Assembly: GCA_964016985.1 (NCBI GenBank)
Contig: OZ024826.1
Location: forward strand, 58,170,235 to 58,234,234
DNA: 64,000 nt
Direction: 5' to 3'
Origin: Anodontia alba
Taxonomy: Eukaryota; Mollusca; Bivalvia; Lucinida; Lucinidae
In this document: in pieces, positions 1 through 14,950 of the stretch
Layout: the number at the start of each line of letters is the position of its first letter
Numbering within the stretch: the stretch's first letter is position 1
The notes under the pieces: generated by a model
What the model was told of the DNA's origin: nothing
Databases searched by the model: none
Seen by the model: the letters and a program-made list of their open reading frames with translations, nothing else
Translations under genes and position numbers: made by a program

Positions 1-730
1 AGATAGAGTGCAGACAAGTAGCTACGCCGAAGCCGACACCGACAGGATCTGCACTAAAAACAATATGCCCCCTCCCCCGCCCCCCGCAAGGTGGGGGGAC
101 ATAATAATCCTGGATCCGGCCCTGTTACTTGTCATAAAACATCCACCGGGTGCCTTGTGACGATTGTGCTACGTGAGTGTATCCTCTCCTTGGTATCTCC
201 ATATTTCAAGTAAATATAGCAATCATATCCGTGTTAGATAAAGTTTCTTGTCAAATAGTGTATATGTAACTAGTTAATTTACGAAGTACGTACCAAGTAA
301 CCAAGTAAAATACAATATTTGTGTATCTTGTTATATTTATTGTATTTATCTAGTTAACAAAGCAGTTCGAACCAGGTCTGCACTGGATTGTTCGGTATGC
401 AAGCATTTAGGATAAGTACTGTAACAAGTTTGCTTAAGTACGTCAAAATTATTGGTCTTGGGAAAACAGTTATTGTTTCAAGTATTTGCACACGCAGGCT
501 AGGATGTTTTCTGTTCACTGCATAAGTACTAGAAAATACAAACGTGTATTGTCCAGACTGCGCCGATACACACACTAATGTGATTTTCGCTATACACATA
601 TGAAACACACTATGAGAAAGTATACCCTCTGACATGTGCGCCCAACATAGACTCAGATCAGAGGGGACACCGAGGTATGCATTACATAGATTTAATGTAA
701 TGAAATTGAATAGAGAAACAGAACGCGTAC

Positions 731-847
731 CGCATATTTTACAGGAGGCAGGACAATGAATGGCATATTTGTCCTCCTTCTTGCAAGCCCCTTTGTCACG
801 TATCTGTTCACATCTTAATGGATCATCATCCAAGCACTTTTCAGGAT
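731..847 (-). CDS. Exon G: ShK (ShKT) domain exon
   Basis: A 117-nt exon, phase 1 on both sides, with acceptor ACTACCGTTTCAG and donor TGCG|GTACGCG. The translation has six cysteines in ShKT spacing: C-L-DDDP-x-x-C, a GAC, then IHC-PASC-KIC at the end; the closing CPxSCxxC is diagnostic. ShK domains are small disulfide-stabilised modules, common as single C-terminal or tandem domains in secreted cnidarian, nematode and mollusc proteins, often next to enzymes. Here it follows the DUF704x-like module. The symmetric phase makes it an easily shuffled exon. The frame stays open past the donor to 354, but that tail is repeat-derived. Confidence 0.85.
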
Positions 848-3800
848 CTGAAACGGTAGTTTGAAAATTAAAAAAAAACAAACATAGGTAATTGTACTGT
901 GAAAATAATCTTTAACAATTACATTAGCTGAAACAATTTAATGTAAAAAGGACTGGTATATGCTCCTATACAGCTACTTTTACCATGTAAATTTTATATG
1001 AAAATAGCATGCGTAACATACAATTATAGCGGGTTCAGTATTTAACTACAGAATCAATTGCTTGAAGACACATATTCTCTGCCTCTTTGCTGGGATGGTT
1101 CATCATGATTGCACCCAATATACAGCCCTGATAGTGCTGGCTCACATCAAAGGCTGGTCTTATCTAAGTGATTATGAGGGGATTAACACTGTCTGAAGTC
1201 TGTTTAGGTGGGGCCAGAAAGGGGGGAAATGAATATAATCTAATAAAGTGTTCATTGTTTTACCTGAACTATATGAATATTTTGATTCAATTATAAATTT
1301 TATTGATCAATGTTTTATAAGAAATACCTAAATTCAATTATGCATTTGTTTTTTTACTTTTATGTATTCTTTTTGAATTATAAAGTGAATTACAAATTTT
1401 TAGCTTAGTTTTCAGAGCTGTCAAAAAAAAAAAAAAAAAAAAAAAAAAAAGAATAATAATAAGAATAAATAATAAGATTTTTTATCTATTTCTTTATTTA
1501 CTCGTACTTTTATTTGTGGATTAGGTAAAAAATGAACACTTCAAAAGATCAAAATTGTTATCAGACTTGTCATAAAACAAAACATTTTGTGCTGAAATTG
1601 AAGCTATAAAATGTTTTGTTTTCTAAACCTATGTTCTCCATTAATGAGTGAACATCGAAGAAATGCCAGACATTGTTTTATTTACCCTTTCTATTATCAC
1701 AAGTTTTAAATTAAGAACAAAATAATGTGTACATCTCAGATACCTAATAAACTTTATCACTTTATAGTGAAATTTCATGTTTCAAAATGGTTTTAAAAGT
1801 TAAGTTTCTCTGGATAATGAAAGCAAGTTTATTCCTAAAAGTTCTTACACAGTTATGAAGGAATGTGTGTTGTAGTGGATTAAATGAGGGGATTGTTTAA
1901 TTTCTGATTTATAATAATAGTAATAATAATAATAATAATAGTAATAATAATAATAAATACATAAATAAATAAAAAAACAACACATATCTTAGTGATTTTA
2001 TATAAACTAGGTTACACTTGCTTATGAAATATTTTAATCTTCAAATTCTATACTTTATCAAAATAGTTTCAAATGGACAAATGAATAAAACGTTTTTTTA
2101 TATACTTCTAGCGATTTACCCTCTGTCCAAAACTGATTTCCCCATGTGTGGCCTCTACCTGTTTGAGAGCCATAGGTCACCACAGCCGTATGATCTGTTA
2201 TCTGCATATTTCACTTATACGATTATTAGGCTGTTACGCAATGGAATATGTGTCTTTAAAGGTTGATACATGAGCTACTTTGACTACAAACTGACATTTT
2301 GGTATCAAAACATACTATATAATATCAAATGAAATGCAGCTGATCTTAGTCTAGTTTGATACACAGTGCTACTGAGAGCTGGATATAAAATTATTACTGG
2401 TGTAAACATTATCTGAATAGGTAGTTTGCTAAATAGGCTACGTGGCCAAGTTACGTCTAGGGAGATACATTATGTGTTTACGTGATTAGCAAATGTATTT
2501 ATTTCACAGTCAGTGGGCAAAACCTCAGACTTTCATATTTCTTTTGGAATCTATTTCATTGAGAACGCATATTATGTTCTGGAAACTTTTAGTATCAGAA
2601 CACTTCTAACTAATTCTACGGATAACATATTGTCAAAAATCATTCCCTGGCAAATTAGACTGAAACAAAACTAATGCTTCTCTTATCTTTGTTGCATCCA
2701 AACTTGATCTTGCATCAACATTTATAGTAAAATATTTATGTATATGTTAGTAGTAACAAAGTTACACATATAGTAAAAATCCTGATATGTTTACAAATAC
2801 TGTTACCTGAGTATATCGAAATTAGAAAAATACTATTACCATGTGAACCAGCGCACGACAAAACCTACAATGAGACTTGTGCGACCAGCGAAGACAGATC
2901 AGCCTGCGCATCCGCGCAGTCTGATCAGTCTTTGCTGGTCGCATATGCCTTCTACAACCTCTGGGCTATTCAAAGGGGTGGCAGGGGGATAAACGAGAAC
3001 CCTTGATGTACAGGCTGATCTGAGTCTTTGCTGGTTAGACAGGTCCTATTGTAGGTTTTGTCGTGCGCTGGCTCGTATCATCTTCAAAAGAAACAAAAAC
3101 ACATACTTATGCACATGTGTAAGCGACTTAAATGCAAACACTGACAGTTCAGATAAGGTTGCCGATCCTAGAAGACTGATCAGAGCCTTTGCTTATGTAA
3201 AATGTAAATGGCGTTACCCAGGAAAGCCAAAAACACATACTTATGCATATGTGTAAATACGAACACTGACAGTCCAGATAAGATTGCCGATCCTAGAAGA
3301 CTGATCAGAGCCTTTCTTATGTAAAATGTAAATGACGTTACCCAGGAAAAGCCATAACCGCGAAGCACAGCCTTCCCAATTCACCAAAAGAGACCGGACA
3401 CAAACAATGACAAAACAAAACAGCACAGTTGCACTAATTGGCATATAAACAAAGAAGAACTGAAACAGAGGGTTTGCCTTGGCACGGTCAGCAGAAAACG
3501 CTACTCGGGATTGCTTAAATTAGTAATCGATCGAAAGCTCGTCCTTAATTCTGATGAATCTTAATATATATATTCGGTCCTCGTAGCGTTCTACAAGTTG
3601 ATTTCTGCAGTACTAAGCTCTCTCTTTGCGAATTATATATAACTCTGATCATAGCTGTCAGTGGAGGCAATTCAGTCAAAAAGTTTGTCTAAAAGTAATC
3701 TCAAAGAGTCTGCTCCCCTCACGAGCAAATGTATTCCTTTTAGAGCAGACCCCTTTTCAATAGGAGGGCTTTGAATGCAGGAAGCTAACAAGAAGTCACT

Positions 3801-5544
3801 AGAGTTGTCTCCATTGGCGGACACGGTGGACAAAGTATCAACTGTATTCATTCCTCTTTAGTTGCTCAGGGGTATGCTCGTAGATCCGTCTCGTTTCTCT
3901 TATACTCACTGATAGTTTTCATGTTTAACTCGTGGTACTCTATGCCTGTAGGCGGCATTCCATCTTTCTCTATGGGACAGAGAACACTGAAGTACGCTAT
4001 CACCTTGAATTCTGAGGTTATATCCCTTGGAAAACGCTGAAGGTATATAACAAAACAGGGCTGTTATAACAATCCCAGCGCGATAGATTAGCTTAGTTGT
4101 CAGCTTAAATGGGGGTGTGCTTAAAAATCATTATTGTTTGGTTTTGCTTGCACGATGTGGTAGGCTGAAATGTGTTTTATTGCAATTTCTGTACGTATAT
4201 TACAGATTCTTTTCCATAAAACCTGAGGTATGGAGTAATACTCGGGGCATGGGAGGAACGCGAGTTCTAGGCCTATGTCTGTGCAGATAGGCATAGCCTG
4301 GTAAACCAAGACATATACTTTTGCAAACAGTATAGATCCAGATGTGACGGCTCATAATGAACCGTCTCGTCAGGATCTACACTGTTTGTTATTGCTGGTT
4401 TGAGTTCTGAGTGAGACCCCTGTTTGGAACAATAGTATTAAAGCTTCAAAGATAGAAGAGTCCAGAAACTCAGGTGTGAAAATGTTAATATTTACGAAAT
4501 ATTGAAATGTAAAATGACAAGTAAAGTTGACAATATATGACCTGGCACAGTTTGTTTCAGCATAACTCATAGCCCATTACAAACACATGCCTATACAAAT
4601 ATACTGAAAATTTAACCAACAAAAAATGAAAATTTTCCGATAAAAAAATCTGATATTTCTTAAATTTCTGATCAAAATATGGATTGTGGATACTCGCTAG
4701 AACCGCCTCAACGAGGCGGTTCTAACGAGTACCCACAATCTATGTTTTGAGCAGAATTAAAAAAAAAATATGTGTACCCCTGTACACCCCAGTTTTACTA
4801 TATAAAAGTGGGGTTTAAGGGGGTCAAAATTACATAGGCATGTTTTCGTGATGCTGAACAAATTCTAATGAGGGATTACACAACACGACCTTTAGTAGCG
4901 CTTAGTTTTGAAACATGGCAATTTGTTAGTTCAGCTTGAGTAATCCTGTTTTAGACAAGTTTGTCCTGGTGTTTTGTTTTCAAGAAATTGCAGCTCTTAA
5001 TGTCCTTATATTATAAATACACTCTAAACAATATCCATTTCAGGGGAAAATATGACACCGAAAACTTTACATACTGTTTAATTCTGATATAAACATAGTA
5101 GAATGCATGTAAAATGAATGTACGATGATAGACGATGGCGAATTATGTTTGCTTATCGCACAGTTTTGTCGTGACGGTGAATCTCTCTAGGTTAAAGCCT
5201 TGTAGGTTAAAGATAAACAAACACATTCTTACCAGACAGTACTGTGGTACTCCTCTGTGTGGCGCAACAACCAGGAAAGTATGATGCTTCTGATTCCAGC
5301 CAGCCCAGCAGTAGAAACGTGTCGCTGTAACACAAAATAAGCCACAACATCAGAAAGCGTAACTTTTGGGCATGTGTGCACAGTGAAGATTCAGATCAGC
5401 CTGCGCAAATGCGCAGGCTGATCTGAATCTTCACTGTGCGCATTTTGGATAGCCATGGATGCAATGTTTCTTCATGCGGACAATGAAGACTCTGGTCAGC
5501 CTGATTTGAGTCTTCGTTGAGCGCACATGTCAGAAGTTACGTTT

Positions 5545-5592
<48 letters not shown>

Positions 5593-8099
5593 ACGTATTT
5601 ATTTATATATGAGGAAGGGGTAGTCACAGACCGAAAATGTGTTTTCATTTTGTTTGTTATGCTTACTGATTGTTATAGATTTTATTGAAGACTATGTAGT
5701 TGTCCTTTCAGGTATGAAGAAGAGCTTCCTGATGAAACGCGTATGAATTAAAGTTCACAGATGCGAGTGACCTATTGTATAATACACCAAAATGCCACTG
5801 GTTGATTCACATATAGTGACAGTCATTTATCGGTATGCAAATTCAACGGACTGTTACAAAAAGGTAACATGTTTAAGACTCGAAAAGCACGAAAAGTAAA
5901 TTTTATTTGCTGCCTTTGCATGGCAGCGAACATGCAGCGAAAGAAAAAAAAGATTAGGAAAAGCAATGAACAGAAACAAAAGAACAGTTACAATGACCAA
6001 AATGCAAAAAAAGGCGAACCGCCACAGAGCAATCTCCTTGGAACGGTCAGCAGAAATACTGTCGGAAGGGGTGCGGAGGCGGAAAAACTAATTTTACTCA
6101 ATCGAAATCTCGCCCTTAATTCTGATGCAGCTCCAAATTATAAATATTTTACACACATCAGTAACACTCAAACTATTTCTTGTCCGGTTTGAAATCACTG
6201 TAAAGGTTTTCTCCGAATGAAGTGTTGAGGAGACTGATCTGATTCAGCAATCGTCTCCTTTCTAAATCTCTGAGAGGAACCACAACGCTTTGCATTGTAG
6301 TTACAGTTTGTCGATGTCTAAAATATGAGCTCTATCAAAGTCCATTTCGAAATAATATAATAATAAAAACTCCTTAATTCAATTTTGATTATACAGTAGT
6401 AAAAAAGATATGCTCCGTGTTGGTGAATATTTAATAAGATACTTTCCAGTCTCAGTTAAATCCAGATAAATAAGATACTTTCCAGTCTCAGTTTAAATCT
6501 TTAGTTTACTTTGTTTGTATCTATTTGTACATTCTTGCATTGCAAAGTTTGGAAATGTGGTTGATGTTACCTTCTGCCGTGGAGGAGAATGGATTGCACA
6601 AACTGCCTTTCGGCGCTATGAAATTAAGTCCGTCTCCTTTCGAACAATCCATTTCTAATCGTGATTTTCTCCACTCGTCTTCACAAAAATCCTACAATAA
6701 ACATATCATTTGACCCATGTTATAAGATAATTCTTTACTTATGTAGGCAAGAAAGCACAGACAAGCCTAAATTCATGTATTTGCACAGTATTTTCGTCTA
6801 CAGAATCACCGACTAATATTGAGTCCAGTAATTTAACGCGAATTCCCTGGTTTGAAGGGACAGTCAACGCTCTTCTCGTTCAAACATGCGTTAAATCAGT
6901 TTTATGTGGTGCGGAACTGTATTAATGTGCAATATTTCTATTATCATATAACTAAAAATAAGCCAAATGATTCCAAAGGACCGACATGACTTAACCCATT
7001 GAACACAGACTGGAGACCCTTAAACAGGTAACTGGCAAACAGTGCAGACGCGGCCTCTGATCAGGGTCTCCACTGTTTGCAAATAGTTCAACCATTTTAC
7101 TTTAGGAATGTCTACATCATAGAACCTGGCATACCTAAAATCGAAAATGGACTCTTCTAAAATTAGTATGGGAGAGTTTATTCAGTCTTTACTGGGTTAT
7201 ACTAAAGAGAAGTACAGAAAGAAGTTTTACACAACACTAACCAACTGTAATGCGGATACTTAGATTCGTAAAAGGGGAATTTTTTAGAAGTAAGAAGCAG
7301 AGCTTAACGCTAGAACAGCAGACTCGATATCATTTAATCTGTAAAACTAAAGTACAACATCACGAAAATATACTTATATAATGTTGACCCCTTAAGCCTC
7401 ACTTTTATACAGTAAAACTGGGGTTTACAGGGGTATACATTATTTTAAACTGTCAAACTAAAGTACAACATCACGAAAATATACTTATATAATTTTGACT
7501 CCCTTAAACCTCACTTTCATACAGTAAAACTGGGGTTTACAGGGGTATACATTATTTTTTCTTATTTCTGCTCGAAAACATATATTGTGGGTACTCGTTA
7601 GAACCGCGTCGGCAAAACATAGATTGTGGGTACTCGTTAGTACCGCCTCGGTGAAAAATATTAGAACGTTTATCTAAAAACTTTCAGTTTTTGGTGGTGA
7701 AATTTTCATTATATTTGAATACGCGTGTTTTTGTAATGTTTACTAAAGTTAAATTCACAATTTCAAGGACATGTATTTCAGAGTCTTGCACAATAATAAT
7801 GCGATTCTGAATGACAAAAGTACAACTTATAAACAAAAGGAAAAATATTCTGATTATATCCTTATTCCTTCATAGTTTCCTGCTAAAAGTCAGAAAAACG
7901 CCAAACTATTTACGGGTGCGATTTTAATGTTCATGTCGTATTGGATTTGTTATCATCGAATTACGTATATAGTACCCTAAAGCTGATGGCGTCATATTTA
8001 GACGATATTTATAATGCAGGTGCTTGGAAATAGTGTTTAAGTACACCAATACAATACAAATATAGAAAACAGTTATGTTTTAATGTTAGACACAGTATC

Positions 8100-8135
<36 letters not shown>

Positions 8136-11100
8136 TAAATTAAAGTCTGAATCAGACTATAGGTACACTGCCTTTGTTTTCTCCTTTTCATTACAAAACA
8201 TGCCAATTCAAATATCCTGAAAATTTTACCACCAAAAAATGAAAATTTTCAGATAAAAAATTCTGATATTTCTTATATTTCTGCTCAAAACATAGATTGT
8301 GGGTCCTCGTTAGAAGCGCATCGGCGAGGCCTCCAACGAGTACCCACAATCCTTTGTTTTTAAGCAAAAAAAAAAAAAAAAAAAAAAAAAAAGAAGAAAT
8401 ATAATGTATACCCCTGTAAACCCCAGTTTTGCAATATAAAAGTGGGGTTTAAGGGGGGTCAAAACTATATAGGCGTATTTCCTGTCACTTCATATGTTTA
8501 CTTTCTGTGGCTGGTTAATGCACATTTACATTTTGTTTTGTTTCAAGTATCTTTGCAGAAACGTTATACTTTATTCTAATTGATATTTTCATTCTTACAA
8601 GGAACACTATATTTTTTCATATTTTTGGACATTTTATATCTATAAAAACATGTAGACCAGTCACCGGTTTCTTTTGTAAAGGTATTCAAATCGTACATTT
8701 GGCAAAATGATTAGTAAATGAAATGAAGACATTATTAGGATCGCATGAGTATTAATTGTCAGAATACTTTCATATTCAGTATATCTCTTATAATCTTTAT
8801 TTATTGCTAAAAGTAAGACCTAGAATCAGTTCAAGGAAAATTAACCATGAAGTACAAACGCTACCTCATTAGTTAGTCTGTTGACAGTTCTAAAGCTGAA
8901 CCCTCCGCTGATAGGACAGTTTGATACTTCACCTCTCCACGGTGCTGAAAAGAAAACGACAACTTAGTAATGCATCTTTCCAGGCATTTTGTTACTTCAA
9001 CTTATAAAGTGAACATCAAGAAAACATGCCTATATAATTTTGACTCCCTTAAACCCCACTTTTATATAGCAAAACAGGGGTTTACAGGGGTACACATTAT
9101 TTTTCTTATTTCTGCTCGAAAACATGAATTGTGGGTACTCGTTAGAACCGCCTTGCTGAGGAGGTTCTAACGAGTACCCAAACTCTATGTTTTGAGCAGA
9201 GATATGAGAAGTATCAGAATTTTTGTCTGAAGATTTTCAATTTTTTTGGTGGTAAAATTTTATAATATCTTTGAATAGGCTTGTTTACACAATGGTATGC
9301 AAGGTCAACCTTTGCGGATGTACAGCATATCTCTCTCTTCGCTGCTCCCATGTAGCATTAGGGCCTTATTCTTAGATATAAATAACACGAGACGTATACA
9401 TATGATTAAGACGTACACATAAGGTATATGTCGTGTACTTATGGCATATAACGTTTTCGTTTGGCATAAGGCGGCTACACGTGACAACACACGTATACAT
9501 ATAACACTAGACGTATGCATATAACATAAGGTTATGCATATGACATAAGGAAGAAGTCATTACTAGATAGGAAAGTTCGATCTGATAGAAAAAAATGTTA
9601 ATAAAACGGAACTGAAACCATTTATTCATAAGAATACTGCGGCGAAAACTTTGGCTGGCCGTTTTATATGATATTTTATTGAATAATATGAACAATGTCA
9701 GGATGGATGAAACATATTTTAGGGAATCTACAAACTGTAATTGAATACACTGGACTGGAGTCCACAACATGTTAATTACATCAGCCACGTTTAGTTTTTT
9801 TCCATAAATCAAATGTCGTTCAAGTCTCGGGAATACAACAATGGTCTGGTGATCTAGATTACTATAATAGTATGACAAAGTCAATATAAATAAAAGATAG
9901 CCAAAATATAGTCTGAGACATAGGTTTTGTCATCCAGAATAATTAACATGAGTAGTCATTTAAAAAGATACCTATCTACCAATCTCTTACACTGAAATAC
10001 CTACCGTTCTGTGGCCAATGATCCAATCGTAAACTCCCTACGTAACGGTGGCTACATTACGGTGTTTAGCCTAAGTGTTCGGACTCTATAGCTCCTTACT
10101 AGTACTTATATTCATTAATCACATTTTAGTACCGATCTGTTTGTGTAAAAACTGCTGGATAAGTATGAAACAGTGTAGATCCTGATCAGATGTGCGTCTG
10201 ATCTTGACCTATACAGTTTATGCAGATTAGTCTGTCTAATTACTCAAAGTAAATACGGTAATATGCAAATGAAGCCGGCTCAAACATTTCGTTTAAATAC
10301 GTATCTGCCCTGGTCAATTATATGATCTTACGCTTCTACCATGCATTCCACGGACAATAATCCAATCATAGCCTATTTCACCACAAAACCTTCCTATCCG
10401 TAGCCTATTGTCCAGTTTGAGACTGCACTCGTCACCGTATCAGGTTTTAATCATTCGTGCGAATTTGTCCAATCAGTGTCTCTCACCACTAAAACCTAGC
10501 CGTACCCAATCTTTAGGAGCTGAATTATATCATAAAATATCACCCTGTCAAGTACCAATAATCCAATATTGAAATTGTCATCAATATCCTACTTATCGGG
10601 TGCTAATAATAATAATAGTTTTAACTTTTATTCGTCACAATACTTACCCTTGCGGTATCCAGTGAGCACATGACGTTTATACAACGTCGTATTAACGTTT
10701 GGGTAACGTCATGACGTTGCATCGACGTTTATGCGACGTTGTATAAACGTCATGGCGTTGCATCGACGTTACTGCAAGTGCCCTCTGTGTACAATACAAA
10801 ACCATCTATTCATATCAAACTTCAACTAATAACTCTCACCAGTACCTACCTATCCATGGCTTTCATGACTATCTCTCACCAGTACCTACCTATCCATGGC
10901 TTTCATGACTATCTCTCACCAGTACCTACCTATCCATGGCTTTCATGACTATCTCTCACCAGTACCTACCTATCCATGGCTTTCATGACTATCTCTCACC
11001 AGTACCTACCTATCCATGGCTTTCATGACTATCTCTCACCAGTACGTACCTATCCATGGCTTTCATGACTATCTCTCACCAGTACCTACCTATCCATGGC

Positions 11101-14100
11101 TTTCATGACTATCTCTCACCAGTACCTACCTATCCATGGCTTTCATGACTATCTCTCACCAGTACCTACCTATCCATGGCTTTCATGACTATCTCTCACC
11201 AGTACCTACCTATCCATGGCTTTCATGATTATCTCTCACCAGTACCTACCTATCCATGGCTTTCATGATTATCTCTCACCAGTACCTACCTATCCATGGC
11301 TTTCATGATTATCTCTCACCAGTACCTACCTATCCATGGCTTTCATGACTATCTCTCACCAGTACCTACCTATCCATGGCCAATCATCCAGCCTTAAACC
11401 TCTTTCATCACAAAGGTTGATATCATTATGATCCATAGCTGGACCTGAAATTAGAGAACATTTAAATTTCATGTGAGAAAGCAGTGGCCACTCAATTGTA
11501 AACATTATCTTGGTAGAATAACGTGCAGCAATTCAGTGGTATTTAATTTTCCAAGATTTCGAACTTGATACTGTATCAATCTGAATCGACTTATATGCAT
11601 TTAAACCAATGATATATAGTCCGGCATGTTAGTCCTTCATGCAAAGGCGAAACAAGTGGTATACCAAACACAAATCGCCACGATGTTTGTACTTCAATCA
11701 CTCAGCATCTGCAAGCCTGTTGTTCTTCGTAGAGTCTATTTTAAATATTGTAAGTAGGTACGTGTGGTAGAGCTCTAATCTTTGTTTCTTCACGTTTTTT
11801 CTTTCTGTGTTAGAGAACCCCAACGTGGACTTAACAAGTACAATAAAACCTCAATGACTCATTGCTAAATATTCAGTCAGGTAGGTCTGAGCAAACAGTA
11901 TAGACCCAGACCAAACCCCTCCTGCAGGAGCGGTTTGATCAGGGTCTGCACTGTTTGCCATTCTATCAGTACTTTTAGACATATTAAATGGTAGTCGAAT
12001 AGACTTGGTAAATTTGTATGTGAATTATGGTGCGAAATCCAAATATATTTGGAAATTATGGTATAATTCTACATAAAAAACCTTACCTACCCTACCTATT
12101 TCTTTTCTAACATGTTACCCTAAACACACATATTTTTTTTTTTATTTGGCCTCAGACCTGGAGTTGCAGTTCTTTGTGCGTTGGTGGTTTCATATGAGGC
12201 GTTTGTTTTGTCATTATTTGTTCCTAACTTCTTTTGGTGCCTCGGGAAGGATGTGCATCGTCATTGTGGCATTTTCTGGGTATATTTACTTATATGTTTG
12301 GTGTTGTGTTGTCATTATACTAATTTGAACCCTCATCTTACGCTTTGGAAAAACTGTGTTCAAGTATTCTGGCTTTTTCTTGGTATCACCATATTTCATT
12401 TTGGGTTGGTGTCCGGCTAAAAAGTGGTCATCTCCAGGGTTGAAACTCAACAGTTCGAGGTAGGTGATACTACAGTCGACTCGCGTTATCTCAACTTCAT
12501 TTATCTCGAATAACCGCTTATCTCGAAGTAAAAATCTGGTCCTTGTTTAAACAAGGAAATCTAACAACAGGTAAAATGTAACAACATATTGTGGAAAAGA
12601 GCAATTTCTCCTCTCTTCCACAATATTTTTCAATATATCTCTAACTTCAGGGGTCAAATTACATATTCATTTGTGAAATGTGGGTGTGCGATTTATTTTT
12701 TCCTCAATTCTGCAAATCTGATAAGTCGAGGTACAGATATATCGAAGTGTTTCAGAGTGTCCCTTGGACTTCGAGATAACGAGAGTCGACTGTATTTAGA
12801 TACAGTCGACTCTCGTTATCTCGAACTCCAAGGGACTCTATGAAACACTTCGAGATATCCGTACTTCGACATATCAGATTTGCAGAACTGAGGAAAACAA
12901 TCGAACAACCACCTTTAATAGAATGAATATGTAATTTGACTCCTAAGTTAGAGATATATTGAAAATATTGTGGAAAAGAGGAGAAATTGCTCCTAAGGAG
13001 CAATTTCTCCTCTTTTCCACAATATTTTGTTGCCTGTTGGTAGACCTCTGTGTTATAACAGGGACCAGATTTTCACTTCGAGATAAGCGGTTATTCGAGA
13101 TAAGCGAGTTCGAGATAACGAGAGTCGACTGTATTTAAATTTAAGCTTTATACGTTTATTTTGCACCTAGGGGAACTGTTTACTCTTTATAGATTTCCAC
13201 TATCTTTTAATACGGAAACAGATTTTACGATTTGATGCGTTCTTTTCTGCGTATCAAGTCCCGTTAATTAACACATTTATGCCGAATACCTCTTCTACAA
13301 TCACGCTTTGGACCGGTTCTTTTCCAATATAAGGGGTGTCTGGTTAATTTTTATTATTACCCTGTTTTATAGAAATTCATGTTTTTAATGCAAACAATGC
13401 AGATCCTGATCAGACGGCGCGTTCTCTGGCGTTTAATCTGGGTCTACACGGTTTACCAATGTCCCTTTTATGGGACGCTAGGCTTTAAATGTGCTAAATA
13501 TTCTTTCTGAACCTCTTGCCGGTTGTAAGACGCTTGGACTTATCGGTTGCATCTATTTATATGTATTTTGTTGAAAGCTGGCATCTCTGATGATACGCGG
13601 GAGTTAAATCTTGATAACAACGAATTTTACATTGGCTTTCGAAGTCTGTCAGTAGATAAATTATAGATTCTTACTTGCAAATTTTCTGAATTAACTACAC
13701 GTTTTAAGGATGGGTCCAATTTGAGCCTTGTTTATGTATAAACAAAAATCTAAAAAGTTGCCTTTGGAATCAAAGAACATACAACAGAACGAAAATCGGT
13801 TTTATTAAGTCCTTTCGTATGCAGCAGTATAGTTTGCGTTATACGCTACCTAACCTGGCTTAAGCGGTATTCGAATTTCAAAGTAACCAGAATGGACTCA
13901 GTGATTCCGAAGAAAATATACAATTAAAACTGTGTTATGCAAGCGCCTACGGAAAGCCAAAAGATGTAGCTTAAGACAGGTGCTTGCTTAATACAGATAA
14001 ATTTCTAATTCTTTACCTTTGATGCGACCTGAAAAAAGTGGCCTTTCAAGACGGGTGATTGCTTAATACAGGTGGCCTTTCTGATTGTAATCTACACTTT

Positions 14101-14416
14101 GATGAAGTATGGGGAGACGTTTTACGACCGCCACACGGAACTTAACACAGCAGTATATTTGCGAGGCTGTATACACTGTCTTAAGCGGTATTCGATTTTA
14201 ATAGTAACCAGAATGGGTTCAATGATCCTAAAGGAAATAAAAAATGTGATCTGCGCTATGATGAAGAACGGGTAGAGGTTTTAACGCCGCCAGAAGGTAC
14301 ACCAGCTGCACTATAGCAAAATAAAAATATAAGCGATTGTCTTTGGAAACAAAGAACACACAATCGAACGAAAATCAAAGGCATATACAGCAGTGTAGTC
14401 TACGACAAACTCTAGG

Positions 14417-14473
<57 letters not shown>

Positions 14474-14868
14474 TACATACATACATATATATATATCTGC
14501 AAGCTGATTCTGCAGTATGTATAAAACTGATCACAGTGCGCCGACGCTTAAGGGACTTTTATACCTCTCAGCGGAGGCAATTCTGTCAAAAGGTTTGCCT
14601 AAAAGAAAACAAAAAATGCTCTTAAAGCATCTGCTCCCCTCGCAAGCAAATGTATTCCTTTTAGAGTGGATACCTTTTCAATAGGGGCTTTGAATGCAGG
14701 AAAGCTAATAAGAAGTCACAAAAGTTGTCTCCCTTGGCGGAAACGGTGGACAAAGTACCAACTGTATTCATTCCTCTTTAGCTGCTCAGGGATATGCTGT
14801 TAGATCCGGCTCGTTTCTTTTATACTCACTGATAGTTTTCATGTTTAACACACACACACACACACGCA

Positions 14869-14950
<82 letters not shown>

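Noticed and set aside
1023..1165. Minus-strand 43-codon frame between exons F and G
   Set aside because: Entry phase 0 does not match the phase-1 F/G junction, and the frame is closed by stops on both sides.
5869..6192. 107-codon lysine-rich plus-strand protein
   Set aside because: Coincides with family K repeat sequence shared with several other loci; low-complexity composition.
10831..11380. CRISPR-like regular array
   Set aside because: The whole 40-bp unit repeats without variable spacers; it is a eukaryotic minisatellite next to a splice site.
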